From Taeniopygia guttata (lineage: Eukaryota > Chordata > Aves > Passeriformes > Estrildidae), in the NCBI RefSeq assembly GCF_048771995.1, contig NC_133024.1, forward strand, positions 88,010,501 to 88,074,500: DNA of 64,000 nucleotides, in the 5' to 3' direction. The notes under the pieces are model-generated. The model was not told where the DNA came from and did no database searches. It saw only the letters and a list, made by a program, of their open reading frames with translations. The position numbers were made by a program, and so were the translations under genes. Position 1 is the first letter of the stretch, and each line of letters starts with the position of its first letter. Shown one piece after another: positions 37,831 to 48,059 of the stretch.

Positions 37831-39017
37831 AAAGAGAGCAGTGTCACTGCTGATGGAGAGATCCCAGGAAAACGTTGCAGTATTCCAGCTGTGTAAACCA
37901 CAGCTACTGTGGTTTTTCATGGTAAATAACAGAAAGGGGTACTGCAGACATGTCAATAAACTTGGATATTCACTCAGGGGTAAATATTTGGAACAAAAAT
38001 GCAGTAGTTGCAAGGGCAGCAGAAAAAAATATTTCTTACTACAATTATTGGGCAACATTGCCTTAAGTCCTTATAACACCCTGAAAAGAAATAGAGATTG
38101 CTACTGGGAAAACATCAGTCATCTTTGAAAAGAAGTGCTGTTATGCTTTTTTTACTTTATGCCAAAACCTCTGTCCCCTGAACTGAGAAAGTGACCTCTT
38201 CTTGAAGACGCAGCACTCACTTTAAACCTGGGGGTTATAGTCTTCCGTCAATCACTTCTTCCATCACTAGAGCAATGAATTTCTACAATAACCTTGTACT
38301 TGAGTCAATCCTTTCTCTGGGTTTCACAAGATTGCATTTTATCTTGAGTCACCATGCTGTATCTAGTATCCAGAAGAGTTCTGTGCTTTGTATTTCCTTG
38401 ACTCAGAGCTCAAAGCACCTGAAGTTCTGCAGAGCCCCAGCTCACACGCAAAGCTTGTTACAAACCAACCAGCTGAACAAAACACCCTTTGCCATTACCA
38501 GTATAGCAGTAAACCATGAATATTCAAGAATTATTGCCCTGGTTTTATAAATTAACTCCATCACAGCTTTTCCATGTACTGTTGCGTATGTGCTCTTCAC
38601 TTCTGTCCCTTCTGACTATGTTCTGCAAATAGCTATCCCAGAAGCTCTGGTGGTTTTAGCAAACAGGCTGTCAGCGTTAACCTGATGAAAGAGAGCATTG
38701 ATTCAGGAGAATCAACAGCAAATCAGGAGATTTGCTCCAACACACGGTGCTGTCTGCTGACACTTGAAGCATGGGGCTATGGGGAAAAAACACACAAAAA
38801 CTGTGGCAGAAAAGAAAAACAAGTTCTGGTTCACATTTGCATGGGAGTTGAGCTGGGACCCAGCCTCCTATGGAAGTGCTTCCATGACAGGGATCAGGAA
38901 GGTGCTGCTCCCTCCCGCTCTCTCTCTCTGTGGGAAGATGTGGCTCCTGCAGAGAGCAAGAGGCACCTGGGGGGGAGGTGTTGTTTGACTTTGACACTGC
39001 CACTTGAACTGGGATAA
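37831..39017. other. Intergenic, nothing recognised
   Basis: Unique sequence between two CR1 copies. No exon, RNA gene or repeat was recognised. Confidence 0.6.
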
Positions 39018-39312
39018 TAGAATCATAGAATGGTTTGGGTTGGGAGCAACATTAAAGATTATCTCATTCCAAACCCTCCTCACCATAAGCAAGGACACTT
39101 CCCCAAAGACCAGGTTGTTCAGACAGCTCCATCCAGCTGGGCCTTGAACACTTCTAGGGATGGGGCATCCAGAACTTCTTGGGCAAGCTGTTCCAGGGTC
39201 TCACCACCCTCACTGTAAAGAATTCCTGCCTAATATCTAAACTAAACTTCTTTCAGTTTGAAGTCCTTATCCTTTGTCCTATCACTTCATGTTCTTGAAA
39301 CAAGTCCTCGCA
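39018..39312 (-). mobile_element. CR1 LINE 3' fragment, minus strand
   Basis: It begins with the reverse-orientation CR1 terminus (ATAGAATCATAGAATGGTTT, GGGTTGGGAGCAACATTAAA). It continues through CCATCCAGCTGGGCCTTGAA, GGGATGGGGCATCCAG and CTGTTCCAGGGTCTCACCAC into the ORF2 tail. It is about 295 bp long and among the best-preserved short CR1 tails here. Confidence 0.93.
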
Positions 39313-40479
39313 AAAATGATGAGCAGAGATGCTTGAGCTTTAGCTCAGAGGAGCTGGGGGATGAAGGACAGTAGGGGAAAAGCTTTGAGTGCAGATTCAA
39401 GCGTTTATTTTCAGAAGAGGAAAGATGTGTGGGGCAAACAGGAGCGATTTCTTGAAGCAGCATTCAGGTTGGGGTTGGGACACTTCTGAGGGACCAACCC
39501 ACTCTGGTGATTCTTCTGCATTTCACAGGGAGTGATGAAGCCAGCCATGGGGTCTGGTCCCACCCCCAAGATCTGCTGTGCCTATCTGTTCCACACCTCA
39601 CAGGGAGCTGCCACTGCACAGCTTCCCCACCACGCACTCATAGCTACGCATACATATACACATGCATATTCAATGTACATATTTATACACAACTGCAATA
39701 TATAGAGTATTTACACTGTGTGTGTGTGTGTATTCATCTGCAACTCATCTGGAACTGATGCTTCTATCATGGAGCCAAGGCCCCAACACCTGCCAGATTT
39801 CTCACAAGTAGTTTACAGAGGGAGCCTGGCTCTCCCTTGCTCTCTGCTGGCACAGGTTCAGCAGGAGGTGAGATGCTCATTATGGTCTCCTGAGTGCTGT
39901 GGGTCTCTGCTGCAAGGGAAGAGAGAGAGGGGTTTGTGTCTTAGCATGGGTAAGGAATTCATTAGGAATTCATCTGGGGTGTTTCTGGCATCTGCAGGGG
40001 AAGGAACTGATAGAAGATTAATTCACCAAGGGAAGGGTTAAGTCCAAATTAGGAAAAGGTAAGAGTAAATTGGGCACCATTGGAGTTATGGAACTACTGA
40101 GCAAGGGCTCTTTGTGAGTTTGGCTTTTGGTCCCTGAGTTCTTACAATAAACTAAAACTGTCCATATGTAGAAAAAAAAATTCCAAATTTCCAAATTATT
40201 TTTTAAAGCTAATCAGCTAAAATGCATTGTGATTTTCTGTGGGTGTGGGCAGTGGGAGGAAGCGAGGCAGAGAAAATCCCGAACTAAGTCACCTTTGGTT
40301 GATTCTGTTTAGTTTTTCCATCAGGACAATCTCTCAATTTCCATGCACTATTACAAGGCTCTGACAACTGGATTTATATCGAGAGCAATGCGAAATGAAA
40401 CGCTACAGCCATTTTCAATTTTTGTTAAGCTCTCCTGTCAGAAAAGCCTGCACAAAGCGCTGAAAGGTCTTTACCAGTC
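39313..40479. other. Region upstream of ECRG4
   Basis: Unique sequence with a small TG/TA dinucleotide stretch (about 39648-39731), then AT-rich DNA leading into the CpG island. It presumably contains proximal regulatory sequence of ECRG4, but I cannot name individual sites with confidence. Confidence 0.55.
39717..39731. repeat. (TG)n dinucleotide tract
   Basis: A short TG run after a purine/pyrimidine-alternating stretch of TACATATACACATGCAT type. Confidence 0.85.
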
Positions 40480-40632
40480 TCCCCGGATCGATTGCGTTCA
40501 ACTCCAATGAAGCAGCGCGGCTGGGAAGTGGCGGGCAGACGGGAGGGTGCCGGGTCCTGCCCCGGGAATGCGGAGCCCCGCGGCACCCCCGGGCAGCGCT
40601 GCTGCCCCTCCCGCCCGGCGGGACGCGCCTTC

Positions 40633-40656
40633 CTCCGCTCCGCTCCGCTCCGCTCC
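40633..40656. repeat. (CTCCG)n pentanucleotide repeat in the ECRG4 promoter
   Basis: About four CTCCG units about 90 bp upstream of the start codon, inside the CpG island, running into a GC box. Confidence 0.9.
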
Positions 40657-40741
40657 CCCGGCCCGCCCTCCACCTCCGTCCTCTCCGTCTCCTCCCGCAC
40701 AGGTGGGACTCCTCTCTCCTCTCCTCGCCGCTCCTGCCGCG

Positions 40742-40832
40742 ATGCCGCCGCCGTGTCCCCGCGGGGCCCTGCCCGGGGCCTCCCTCCTCCTCCTCCTCTT
40801 CCTCCTCTTGCCGCTGCTCTGCGCGGCCCCCG
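40742..40832 (+). CDS. ECRG4: ECRG4 coding exon 1 (signal peptide)
   Basis: This exon encodes 30 codons plus one base: a short Pro/Cys/Arg N-region, a run of leucines broken by one phenylalanine and one proline, and LLCAAP at the likely signal peptidase region. It ends at a perfect GTGAGT donor at 40833. It lies inside the CpG island. The reading frame is open upstream of the ATG to at least 40547, so a longer N-terminus cannot be excluded from sequence alone, but it would bury the signal peptide. Confidence 0.93.
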
Positions 40833-43800
40833 GTGAGTGAGCGGCGTGCGGGATGAATGCGGGACGCGGGGAAAGCCTAACCCGGCACGGCCCGGGGAGC
40901 TGGACAAACCTTCCCTTGGCATCCCGCGTGGCGAGAGCCTTCGGTCGCTCCGAGCCTGTGCGAGTTAGCCATCTTTATAAAAGGTGCTTGTTCGCCAGTG
41001 ACGGGAGCGTTTCGGAACAGCCGAGCGCCTGCAGGTCTCCCGTTGCGCCCCCGGTCTGGGGATCAGCAGGATGACTGCTTCGATGTGCTTTGGGGCAGGA
41101 TGCCAGGCACAATTTTGGAGCAGTCTGATAGTTAGCACAGCTCTCACCCAGTGACTAGGGGCTTTCAGCGTCATCATGCTGCTCTGGGTGCTGGTACTGG
41201 CACCAGCTGCAGTTTTCTGATGAAAAAATATAATAATTTACTTAGTGAAGAAGGCCATTATAGGGTTTCCCTTGCCAAGTGAGCTGGAGAAAAGATGCTG
41301 GAGGGTGAGAAGCTTCCCTGCAGTGTATATTGCACTCAAGTGTGGAAAGGGGAGCAAAGAGAGTAAGTTTCTTCTGGGAGAAACTTGTCTGCTTTGCCTC
41401 TTGAACTGGAGTTATGACAAAAATTACTTCTAGCAGTTTTTGAGAAATAATTTTCTGTTGTTTTTGTTATTTCCTTCTCAGTAAATGTATGTGTTTTATT
41501 TTTGTCTAGATGTTTCAAGGGTAAATAAGCTTAAACTGATGCTCCAGAAACGAGAAGGTAAGTAAAGAGACAGCAAAGTGCTTTCCCTTGTTTTTCCTTG
41601 GAGTCAGTTGCTGTCAGTCGAGGCTGTCAATGAGCTGTCCCTGTACCTCCAGCTCCAGGAGAGCAGATGGAGCAGGAGGCTACAAGCACAGGCTACAAAA
41701 CCTCCTGCTCAGGCAGAGTCTCTGCCTGTGTGCCTGTTTGGGATGTTGGGCTGGAGGCTCTGCTTACCACAGCTCCCTCTGAAATCCAGGATTCCCAGCC
41801 TCAGGCAGCACGCCTGCTTTTTGCTCTGCACAGAGCACAGCACAGACCTTTTCCCATGGATGCATGGCAGACGTGGCATTTATCTATTTGGGGAAGTCAC
41901 AAAGTTGTCCAAGGAATGCATGGAAATATTGCTGGCTCAGGCACAGGGAAGAATATGTGCAAACCTGGCTTGCCTATGACGCCTTGACTTGTTCTTTTTG
42001 TCTTCTTGGCCCCACATGTGCTTCCTTTTTGGAAGACTGCTCTCTTACAGGAGAGATGATGGCCAAAGGCCCAGCAGTCAGAAGCATGGATTGGCTTGCT
42101 GGTTGAGGGAAGATGGTGGAAATGATCCAGCTGGGAACAAGATGCACCACAGCAGATGAAACATCCCAGAAGTTTTGGCCACCTCCCCTCAGTCTGCTCT
42201 ATGGCTGAAGCAAAGAATTTGTACCTCCACAGAGGGGACTTCCACTTCCTGCCAGGCTTTCTAATTTTGTACTGGGGTTTTTTTCTGGCATCACTCCACA
42301 CCCCTCTGTGTATATCCCACCCACCTCTGTTTTCCTTCTGTGTGGGTTCCTTATGTTAGCATTCTGCAGCACTTGTGTGAAGTTAGGAGTGACCCCCCTG
42401 CACCACAGCAGTGGCCACTTGTTTGTTCAGGTCCCCTGGGGAGAGGGACTGCCTGGGGAGGGCTCTTGGGGCATGCAGACAACATGGTTTAGATCAGGAA
42501 GAACTGCAAAATTGATCATGGAAGGAATATGCAGCCTCTTTAATTCCAGCCTTGCCCCCCTTTTCTGGTTGGTTTCTAAAGCAAGCAGGCCAAGTGCAAA
42601 GTACTGCTTCCCTTGCTGGCAGTGCCCTTGTGTGAGGGCTCATTCATGGGACATTTGCTTAGCTCCCAGCAATAACACCCAGTTCAAGCTCATGGTGAGT
42701 TATCAGTTTCCAGCTCATCATTGCAGAACTGTTTCCCTCTTACTGCAACAACTCATCTATCACTTTTAACTTCAGAATCTTTTTTACTGTAGTCCTTTGT
42801 CTTCCTCTGTGAGTCTGCCCCGCTCCAGCTTCAGTGGTTTTCTTCACATCTCCACTTGACTTTCCTGTCTACCCCAGTCTCTTCCCTCACATCCTCCAAA
42901 AATCCCATGCACACCCGTGTTCCTGATTTCTCCCTCATTGAAATGAACCATCTGAAGCCAAGACTTCTCCTACTCCTACCCCAATTTCCACCCCACAGCT
43001 ACTTCCTGTTTCACCGCCAGATCAATACCATGTTCTATCATATCCATGTGTGGCCAGGGGCTGGCCAGCCACAGAATCACAGAACTGTTAGATCAGAAAA
43101 GATCTAAAGATCTCTAAGCTTAAGTCCAACCATTTACCCAGCAGAGCCACGCTCACCACTAAACCACGTCCCTGAAAAACCATGTGTTTTTTGAACTCTT
43201 CCAGGGATGGCAATTCCCACCATTTCCCTAGGCAGTTTGTTCCAAAGCTTGACCACTCTTCAAGTGAAGGACTTTTTCCTAACATCCAATCTAAAACTTC
43301 TGTGGCACAACTTGAGGCCATTTCTTCTTATCTTGCTTAGTCCTCTCATCCATGTCTTTGGGAGGTGCATCAATTCCTCTAGCAGCCACAGCACACTGCT
43401 CTTAGGCATGGAACAAGCCAGATGGCACATCTGGGTCTGGCAGGTTGAGGGCATTTCCATGCATCCCTCACGTAGGTTGATATTGAAAGCCCAATGGACT
43501 TTTATTTTCAGGCATACAGGGCATTGAGTAGTACTCATCTAAATGCTACTTTTTTGCATATCAGACTCAAAAATCTATCTTTTTAAATGTTTCTCCCTTC
43601 ACTCTAATATGTTAGCAGTGTTTCTCCAGCTTCCTTAGTAATTTTAACTCACCTCTCTTTTTCAACCCAATTTCTGCAACTGTAGCACTTAGGGTCAGTC
43701 TCCTCTCCTGAAAGCACAAACACATAGCTTATATAATACATATAAAAATGCATAGTGTACATAGTGTAAAGCTCACTGAGTTTGGGTGCTTTTATTTAAA

Positions 43801-46372
43801 TTTCTCAGGTAGGTGCTGTCCTTAAGCTCAGAAATGCTTTACAAGAATCCAGGAGAATGAGGGTAGTAAAGAAATCCTATTACATCGGTGATTCTTGGGT
43901 TTATTATTGTTACTCTGCTACAGGCATTGCACTGACAAGCACAAAGGTAATGGCATGATGTGAGAATCATTTTCTTACTTGCTGCAAGCAGTACACTTCA
44001 GACTGACCAAAAATTTCCTGGCATGCCTTTTGTGGGGGGGATTAATTTCAGCCTCTGCTGCTGCTGTGAAGCCTGAGGTGTCAGTGAAAGAAACGGCAGC
44101 CAAGGAGTTCCTGAGCAGCCTGAGACGCCAGCGGCGCCAGCTGTGGGACAGAAGCCAGCCCGACGTGCAGCAGTGGTACCAGCAGTTCCTGTACCTGGGC
44201 TTCGATGAGCAGGTCAGTGTAAGAAATGGAGAGGCCTTATGAAAAAAAGGAGGGAGAATAGACAGGGCTAGAACAAAGAGGATTGGGTTTAAATGAAAAA
44301 AGAGATTTAGATTAGATCCTAGGAGTAAATTCTTTACTGTGAGGGTGGTGAGGCACTAGAACAAGTTGCCCAGAGAAGTGTTGAGGGCCAGGTTTGATGG
44401 GACGTTAAGCAACCTGCTCTAGTAGAAGGTGTCCCTGCCCAGATTTCTTCTTTAAAGTGGCAAATGTCATACAGAAATATAACCTCTGTTACATGTTAGA
44501 GATCCTTGCATTATTTTATTAGTAGAAAAAATTACATTAAGGTCTTGTATGGCATTCCTGCCTACTGTCAAACTCAAGCTTAATAAATTGTAACTGGACA
44601 TATGAACAAAGCTTGCTTTGCGGAATTGGTGGCCAGACTCAAAGCAATCAATTGTATTTCAGGAAATTAATTTCCTGTCAGCCTCAACCTGATCAGCTTT
44701 TAAACATGCTGAGAAGTCCACACCAAGCTGGCTGTGACTGCCACTCCCCAGTGAAATAGCACTGACATTATGCACCCAATGCACACTTGTGCCTCCACAG
44801 CGTGGGCAGCTCCTGACCATCACTGGCAGCTGTGCCTCCACTCTATGTGTGAAAGGAAAACCTTTGGATAATATTCAGTTAGCCTCCCTTCAAATGAGGA
44901 GGACACATTTTTTAAAAACACTTTATTTGTAAAAACCCTGGAGTGGAATCAAATCCCGCAGAAAGCTCTTCTAAATAGATGCTGGAATAAGGCAAAAAAA
45001 GTGTGTTTGGTAGGAGTCCCACATGTAGAATAATTTCTGCTTTTAATAAGAGGTAAAAATAGTTATAGATGTTGAATTCTTGGCTTCTGACAGCTGTATG
45101 AATATGTTTAATGAGATTGCATTGGCACAGGGAAGCTGGAGTACATTTTAAAGCTTCATGCTATGTGGATTGCTTGGAAGATGAATGCACTCATTTTCAA
45201 AGCTGCAACAATTAGAAAAATAATCCTTTGCTTGAGCTGAAATAATGAAGGTTAGTTTCTTCTAAATTCTCCTGGATATTATGTGGATAAAAGTCACTTC
45301 TCAACAGCGTAGCTATATCCCCCTTCACTAATAGAAATAGGAAAAATAGGAAAAGCGATTTTATACACCAGAAGCTGAAGACTGGGGGAAAATACCAAAA
45401 GGAACAAGGACAAACCATGCAGATAAAGTGAATTCTCCTCTGAACTCCTGTATACATTTCAAAAACCAAAATGAGGCCTGTTGCGGGATACAATGAATCC
45501 ACTTAGTAGATTTCCTTGAGTATTAAGACAGTCTTAACAATGAAATAACTGTTTGTTCCAGCAAAGGACTTGGTCCATACTTAACCACTGTGTATTTGCA
45601 AAACTTTTTTTCCCCCCAAATCTCAGCCAAAAATATTTCCAAAGAGTCATTCAGATGGAAAGCCTTTGACTTGGCAAGTATTTGATATCCTTGCACACTA
45701 TTTTTCCTCTGCTGTTGTGAGCAGAACTGAAGTGCTTACTGCATTTCCATAGCTGGAAGGCTGCATTATACCTCTGTTTTTACCTGTGCAAGGTGGGAGA
45801 GAGAGAAAGCAAAAGGCTTTTGCCCCTAGTCAGGGACATTGCAACTAAAGGCACAAGGCAAAGGAGAGTAAATATTGACATAATTTTACTGTCCACCATT
45901 GACAAGATAATCAAAATTTTAAAGGTGTTTAGAGCACATTTCAGATGAAGGCACTCTCAGTTTAAGCACTTTGCAGTGGGCAGGGGGTGTGAGGCTGTGT
46001 CCAGGGTGGGGCTGGGCAGGACAATTCCTGAACACAGGATCCTGATAATCCCATAGGTACAAGTCACAAAACACCTTAGATCAAAAGATTATATTTATGA
46101 CAAATGTGCAAAGGATCTGAATTTCTGAAAGAGGCTCTTGCACCACTTCTGTTTCATCTCATCACTGTAGTTTCAGGCTGGAAAGCAAATGCTCTGTTTT
46201 TTTCTGGCAGAAATTTGAAGATGACCTCTCCTACTGGACAAACCTGGGGCGTGCCCGTAATGAATACTACGGTGGGTACTACCAGCACCACTACGATGAG
46301 GATTCTCCAATTGGCCCACGAAACCCACACACCTTCAGGCACGGGGCAGGCGTCAACTATGACGATTACTAA
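40742..46372 (+). CDS. ECRG4: ECRG4 (augurin), complete, four coding exons
   Basis: Exons are 40742-40832, 41510-41557, 44052-44212 and 46211-46372, joined in frame (phases 1, 1, 0) to give 153 residues; the human protein is about 148. A leucine-rich signal peptide spans roughly residues 1-29. A helix-like [10 protein letters not shown] segment follows, then a basic processing site (RRQRR before QLWD), and then the highly conserved C-terminal domain with [23 protein letters not shown], the tyrosine-rich [13 protein letters not shown] and the terminal NYDDY. These motifs are diagnostic for augurin. In mammals it is a secreted or surface-tethered precursor, cut by furin-type proteases and thrombin, linked to epithelial quiescence, choroid plexus and innate immune signalling; that role is from family knowledge. 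All introns are GT-AG. The start is the ATG at 40742 because it opens directly into the signal peptide. The gene converges on UXS1. Confidence 0.97.
41510..41557 (+). CDS. ECRG4: ECRG4 coding exon 2
   Basis: This 48-bp exon lies between a TTTTTGTCTAG acceptor and a GTAAGT donor. With the split codon from exon 1 it encodes [16 protein letters not shown]. The block [11 protein letters not shown] is the conserved N-terminal helix of mature augurin. Both flanking introns are phase 1, so skipping the exon would keep the frame. Confidence 0.95.
43068..43345 (-). mobile_element. CR1 LINE 3' fragment, minus strand, in ECRG4 intron 2
   Basis: The reverse-orientation CR1 terminus (CCACAGAATCACAGAACTGT) is followed by AAGTCCAACCATTTACCCAG, GGGATGGCAATTCCCACCA, GGCAGTTTGTTCCAAAGC and TTTTTCCTAACATCCAATCT, then the tail of ORF2. 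The translated minus strand resembles the CR1 C-terminus ([11 protein letters not shown]). Confidence 0.88.
44052..44212 (+). CDS. ECRG4: ECRG4 coding exon 3 (processing site and WYQQF domain)
   Basis: The acceptor is TTAATTTCAG and the donor GTCAGT. The exon encodes an alanine-rich stretch, then [20 protein letters not shown] and [20 protein letters not shown] fits a furin consensus (R-x-x-R), and the next residue is Gln, which could cyclise after cleavage. CR1 fragments of opposite orientation lie about 0.7 kb upstream and 30 bp downstream. The exon is GC-rich compared with the introns around it. Confidence 0.96.
44213..46210 (+). other. ECRG4: ECRG4 intron 3
   Basis: This intron begins with a plus-strand CR1 fragment (about 44245-44445) directly after exon 3. 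The rest is AT-rich unique sequence with no exon, RNA gene or repeat that I recognise. Confidence 0.85.
44245..44445 (+). mobile_element. CR1 LINE fragment, plus strand, in ECRG4 intron 3
   Basis: In forward order it shows the CR1 ORF2 tail and 3' UTR: GATTTAGATTAGATCCTAGG, TTTACTGTGAGGGTGGTGAG, AACAAGTTGCCCAGAGAAGT, GGCCAGGTTTGATGGGACGT, then GAAGGTGTCCCTGCCC. The terminal octamer repeats are missing. It starts about 30 bp after the exon 3 donor. Confidence 0.88.
46211..46372 (+). CDS. ECRG4: ECRG4 coding exon 4 (C-terminus)
   Basis: The acceptor TTTTTTTCTGGCAG leads into [20 protein letters not shown], then [19 protein letters not shown] and a terminus reading [12 protein letters not shown], with the stop TAA at 46370-46372. 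The acidic and tyrosine-rich C-terminus is the most conserved part of the family. Frame continuity with exon 3 is phase 0. Confidence 0.97.
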   Translation, partial: KFEDDLSYWTNLGRARNEYYGGYYQHHYDEDSPIGPRNPHTFRHGAGVNYDDY

Positions 46373-46600
46373 TGCCATTTCTCCTGCTGTACCTGGGCCT
46401 GTAGGGCTGCACTGGGTGAGGCTGAGCCCTCCCTCAGTCAGAACGACCCCGCTTTTTCTTCTATTCATGTCAAACAGCAAGAGTAAAGGAACTGCCAGAC
46501 TTTGATGAAAGCAACATGACATTTTTAAACTATCATTACTTAGTAGTACACTATATATATAAAGTGTTATAGAAATAAAGCTTTTTTGATAATCAGGTTG
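46373..46600 (+). other. ECRG4: ECRG4 3' untranslated region
   Basis: A short 3' UTR follows the stop codon. A canonical AATAAA lies at 46574-46579, so cleavage is expected near 46590-46605. The right end is an estimate. A small TATATATA tract at about 46551 precedes the signal. Confidence 0.7.
46574..46579 (+). terminator. ECRG4 polyadenylation signal
   Basis: This is the first perfect AATAAA after the ECRG4 stop codon, about 200 bp downstream, followed by a T-rich stretch. No competing canonical hexamer was seen between the stop and this site. Confidence 0.75.
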
Positions 46601-48003
46601 TCATTATTTAGTAGACTTCATAACAGCAAGTTTAATTCCAACTGTATTAATACAGATTCCTTTTTAAAGGGCTTTTTCCTCTTGCTATCCTACAATCAAT
46701 TGCAAAATTGCATTACATCATCTACTTTGGCATACAGAATACATAACATTAGCTAGTACATTTAAGATGTGCCTTCCCACTCACATATATATTAACAAAT
46801 AAATCCAATTATTCTTGGGAGAAAAGAAAACAAAGGTTTCCTGGTAATTGAAGTGCTGCTTTGTTGCCTCCTCTGCCGTTTCCATACCTACAGCATGCAG
46901 CCCTCCAAGCCTGACTTGGCACTTCTGCAGCTCCTGTTGGGTCAAGGACACAGATATTCACAAAAGCTAAATTCAGTGCAGACAAGCTTGCCTACCTACA
47001 AAACCTGTGAAAGGATCCTCCAGGGAAAAGGCTCAAGGCAGGAACTTGACTTCAGCAGTAATTGCTGAGGCGCAGAGCATCCAGCCTGAGCGGCCCCAAC
47101 CCCTCCCAGGCACGATAACCCAAAGGTTATCTCTGCTGAATACTCCCCTTTGTGTCCATTCCACTTAGCGTCAAGCTTTCAGCCTAGCTCAAACTAGGGA
47201 ATAAAACAACAAAGTAAGCTATTTAAAATTAAGTTAGTGTCAGACAGCATCCAACGCAATCCCTCGACATCATAATTTCAGACTGCAAAATTCCCTCTAC
47301 CCCAGTTCAGACTGAAACATGCACATTAGGCTGAGCATCAAAATATAACAGAGACCAGGCATCTGTTAGTGAAACACAGTGGATTGAAGGGGAATTGTTG
47401 ATTGCACCATGTATGTTAAGAATCCCTAAACACAACCAATTTCTGTATCACAGCAACATCAGCCTGGGAGGGAGATGTCAGGGATTGTTCAGCTGTCGGG
47501 GGCTTCAGGAGAAGCTGGGCAGAGGAAAGCACTGCTCGCACTTGACAAATGTAGAGGACTGGGAAGGGGCAGGTGAGGAAGGTTGCCTTCTCTGACTTCT
47601 GGAACTGAAGAATCAGAACAAAGAAAGATTAAATGTGTTCTACCAACTGTAGAAGACAGCAAAGATGCTTTAGCTCTCTCTCATCTAAAGCTTACAAGAA
47701 ATTTCCAAAGCATGGATAATGGCAACACCATTCTTTATGCTTCACTACTTTCTTAACTCTGAGTGTATTTCCTAATCTTTTGCTTAAAGCCCTTGTTGTG
47801 TGGTGGACTGATGTCTGTGAGATGCAGACAACACTACACAGCTCCCTGCAGGAACACTTCCCAGGAGACAGCTCTTTGCTGGTGGAGACAAACTGAACAT
47901 GTTGGTCACTTCTCTGCACACACAGATCCACTCTGGCCTAATATGCTCCAAGCCCTCAGCCCTTCCTAGGCTTAATCTCAGCAGAGTCCTTAAGCCAATT
48001 TAA

Positions 48004-48059
48004 CCGGTTTAAACTAGTGTGTTTCCAGAATCCTTGCCAGTTTAACTAGTTTAAACTGG
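48004..48059. promoter_or_regulatory. Tandem pair of CP2/Grainyhead-type binding motifs
   Basis: CCGG-TTTAAA-CTAG (48004-48017) and CTAG-TTTAAA-CTGG (48046-48059) both fit the TFCP2-type consensus C-N-R-G, six bases, C-N-R-G. The first also contains AACCGGTT (48002-48009), the optimal Grainyhead-like octamer. The start-to-start spacing is 42 bp, close to four helical turns. Whether they are bound is unknown. Confidence 0.45.

Larger units (their letters stand above)
40480..41070. promoter_or_regulatory. ECRG4: CpG island / ECRG4 promoter and first exon
   Basis: An abrupt rise in GC and CpG density stands out against AT-rich flanks. It includes CpG-dense runs around 40560-40700 and the first exon. 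Visible elements are a CCCGCCC-type GC box on the shoulder of a CTCCG repeat (about 40633-40660), and a guanine-run cluster at 40523-40547. No TATA box sits at a credible distance upstream of the ATG, so a dispersed CpG-type start is likely. In mammals the ECRG4 promoter CpG island is known to be silenced by methylation in tumours. Edges are approximate. Confidence 0.8.
40833..44051 (+). other. ECRG4: ECRG4 introns 1 and 2
   Basis: Intron 1 (40833-41509) is CpG-rich at its 5' end and otherwise featureless. Intron 2 (41558-44051) holds no exon I can support and one minus-strand CR1 tail at about 43068-43345. Several open frames of 100-150 codons (for example 41578-41979 and 42308-42769) have no recognisable protein content. 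Confidence 0.85.

Noticed and set aside
40425-40922. 165-codon open frame on the minus strand opposite ECRG4 exon 1
   Set aside because: Arginine/glycine/proline-rich product of CpG-island composition, antisense to a confirmed exon, with no recognisable domain.
40970-40985. TTTATAAAAGG as a TATA box for ECRG4
   Set aside because: It lies inside intron 1, downstream of the coding start, so it cannot serve the main promoter.
43346-43530. Extension of the CR1 fragment in ECRG4 intron 2 to the right
   Set aside because: Past about 43345 the sequence no longer follows the CR1 ORF2 tail, although the translated frame stays open.
46104-46505. 133-codon plus-strand open frame over ECRG4 exon 4
   Set aside because: It is a different frame over a confirmed exon. 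The ECRG4 frame starts at the 46211 acceptor and stops at 46372.
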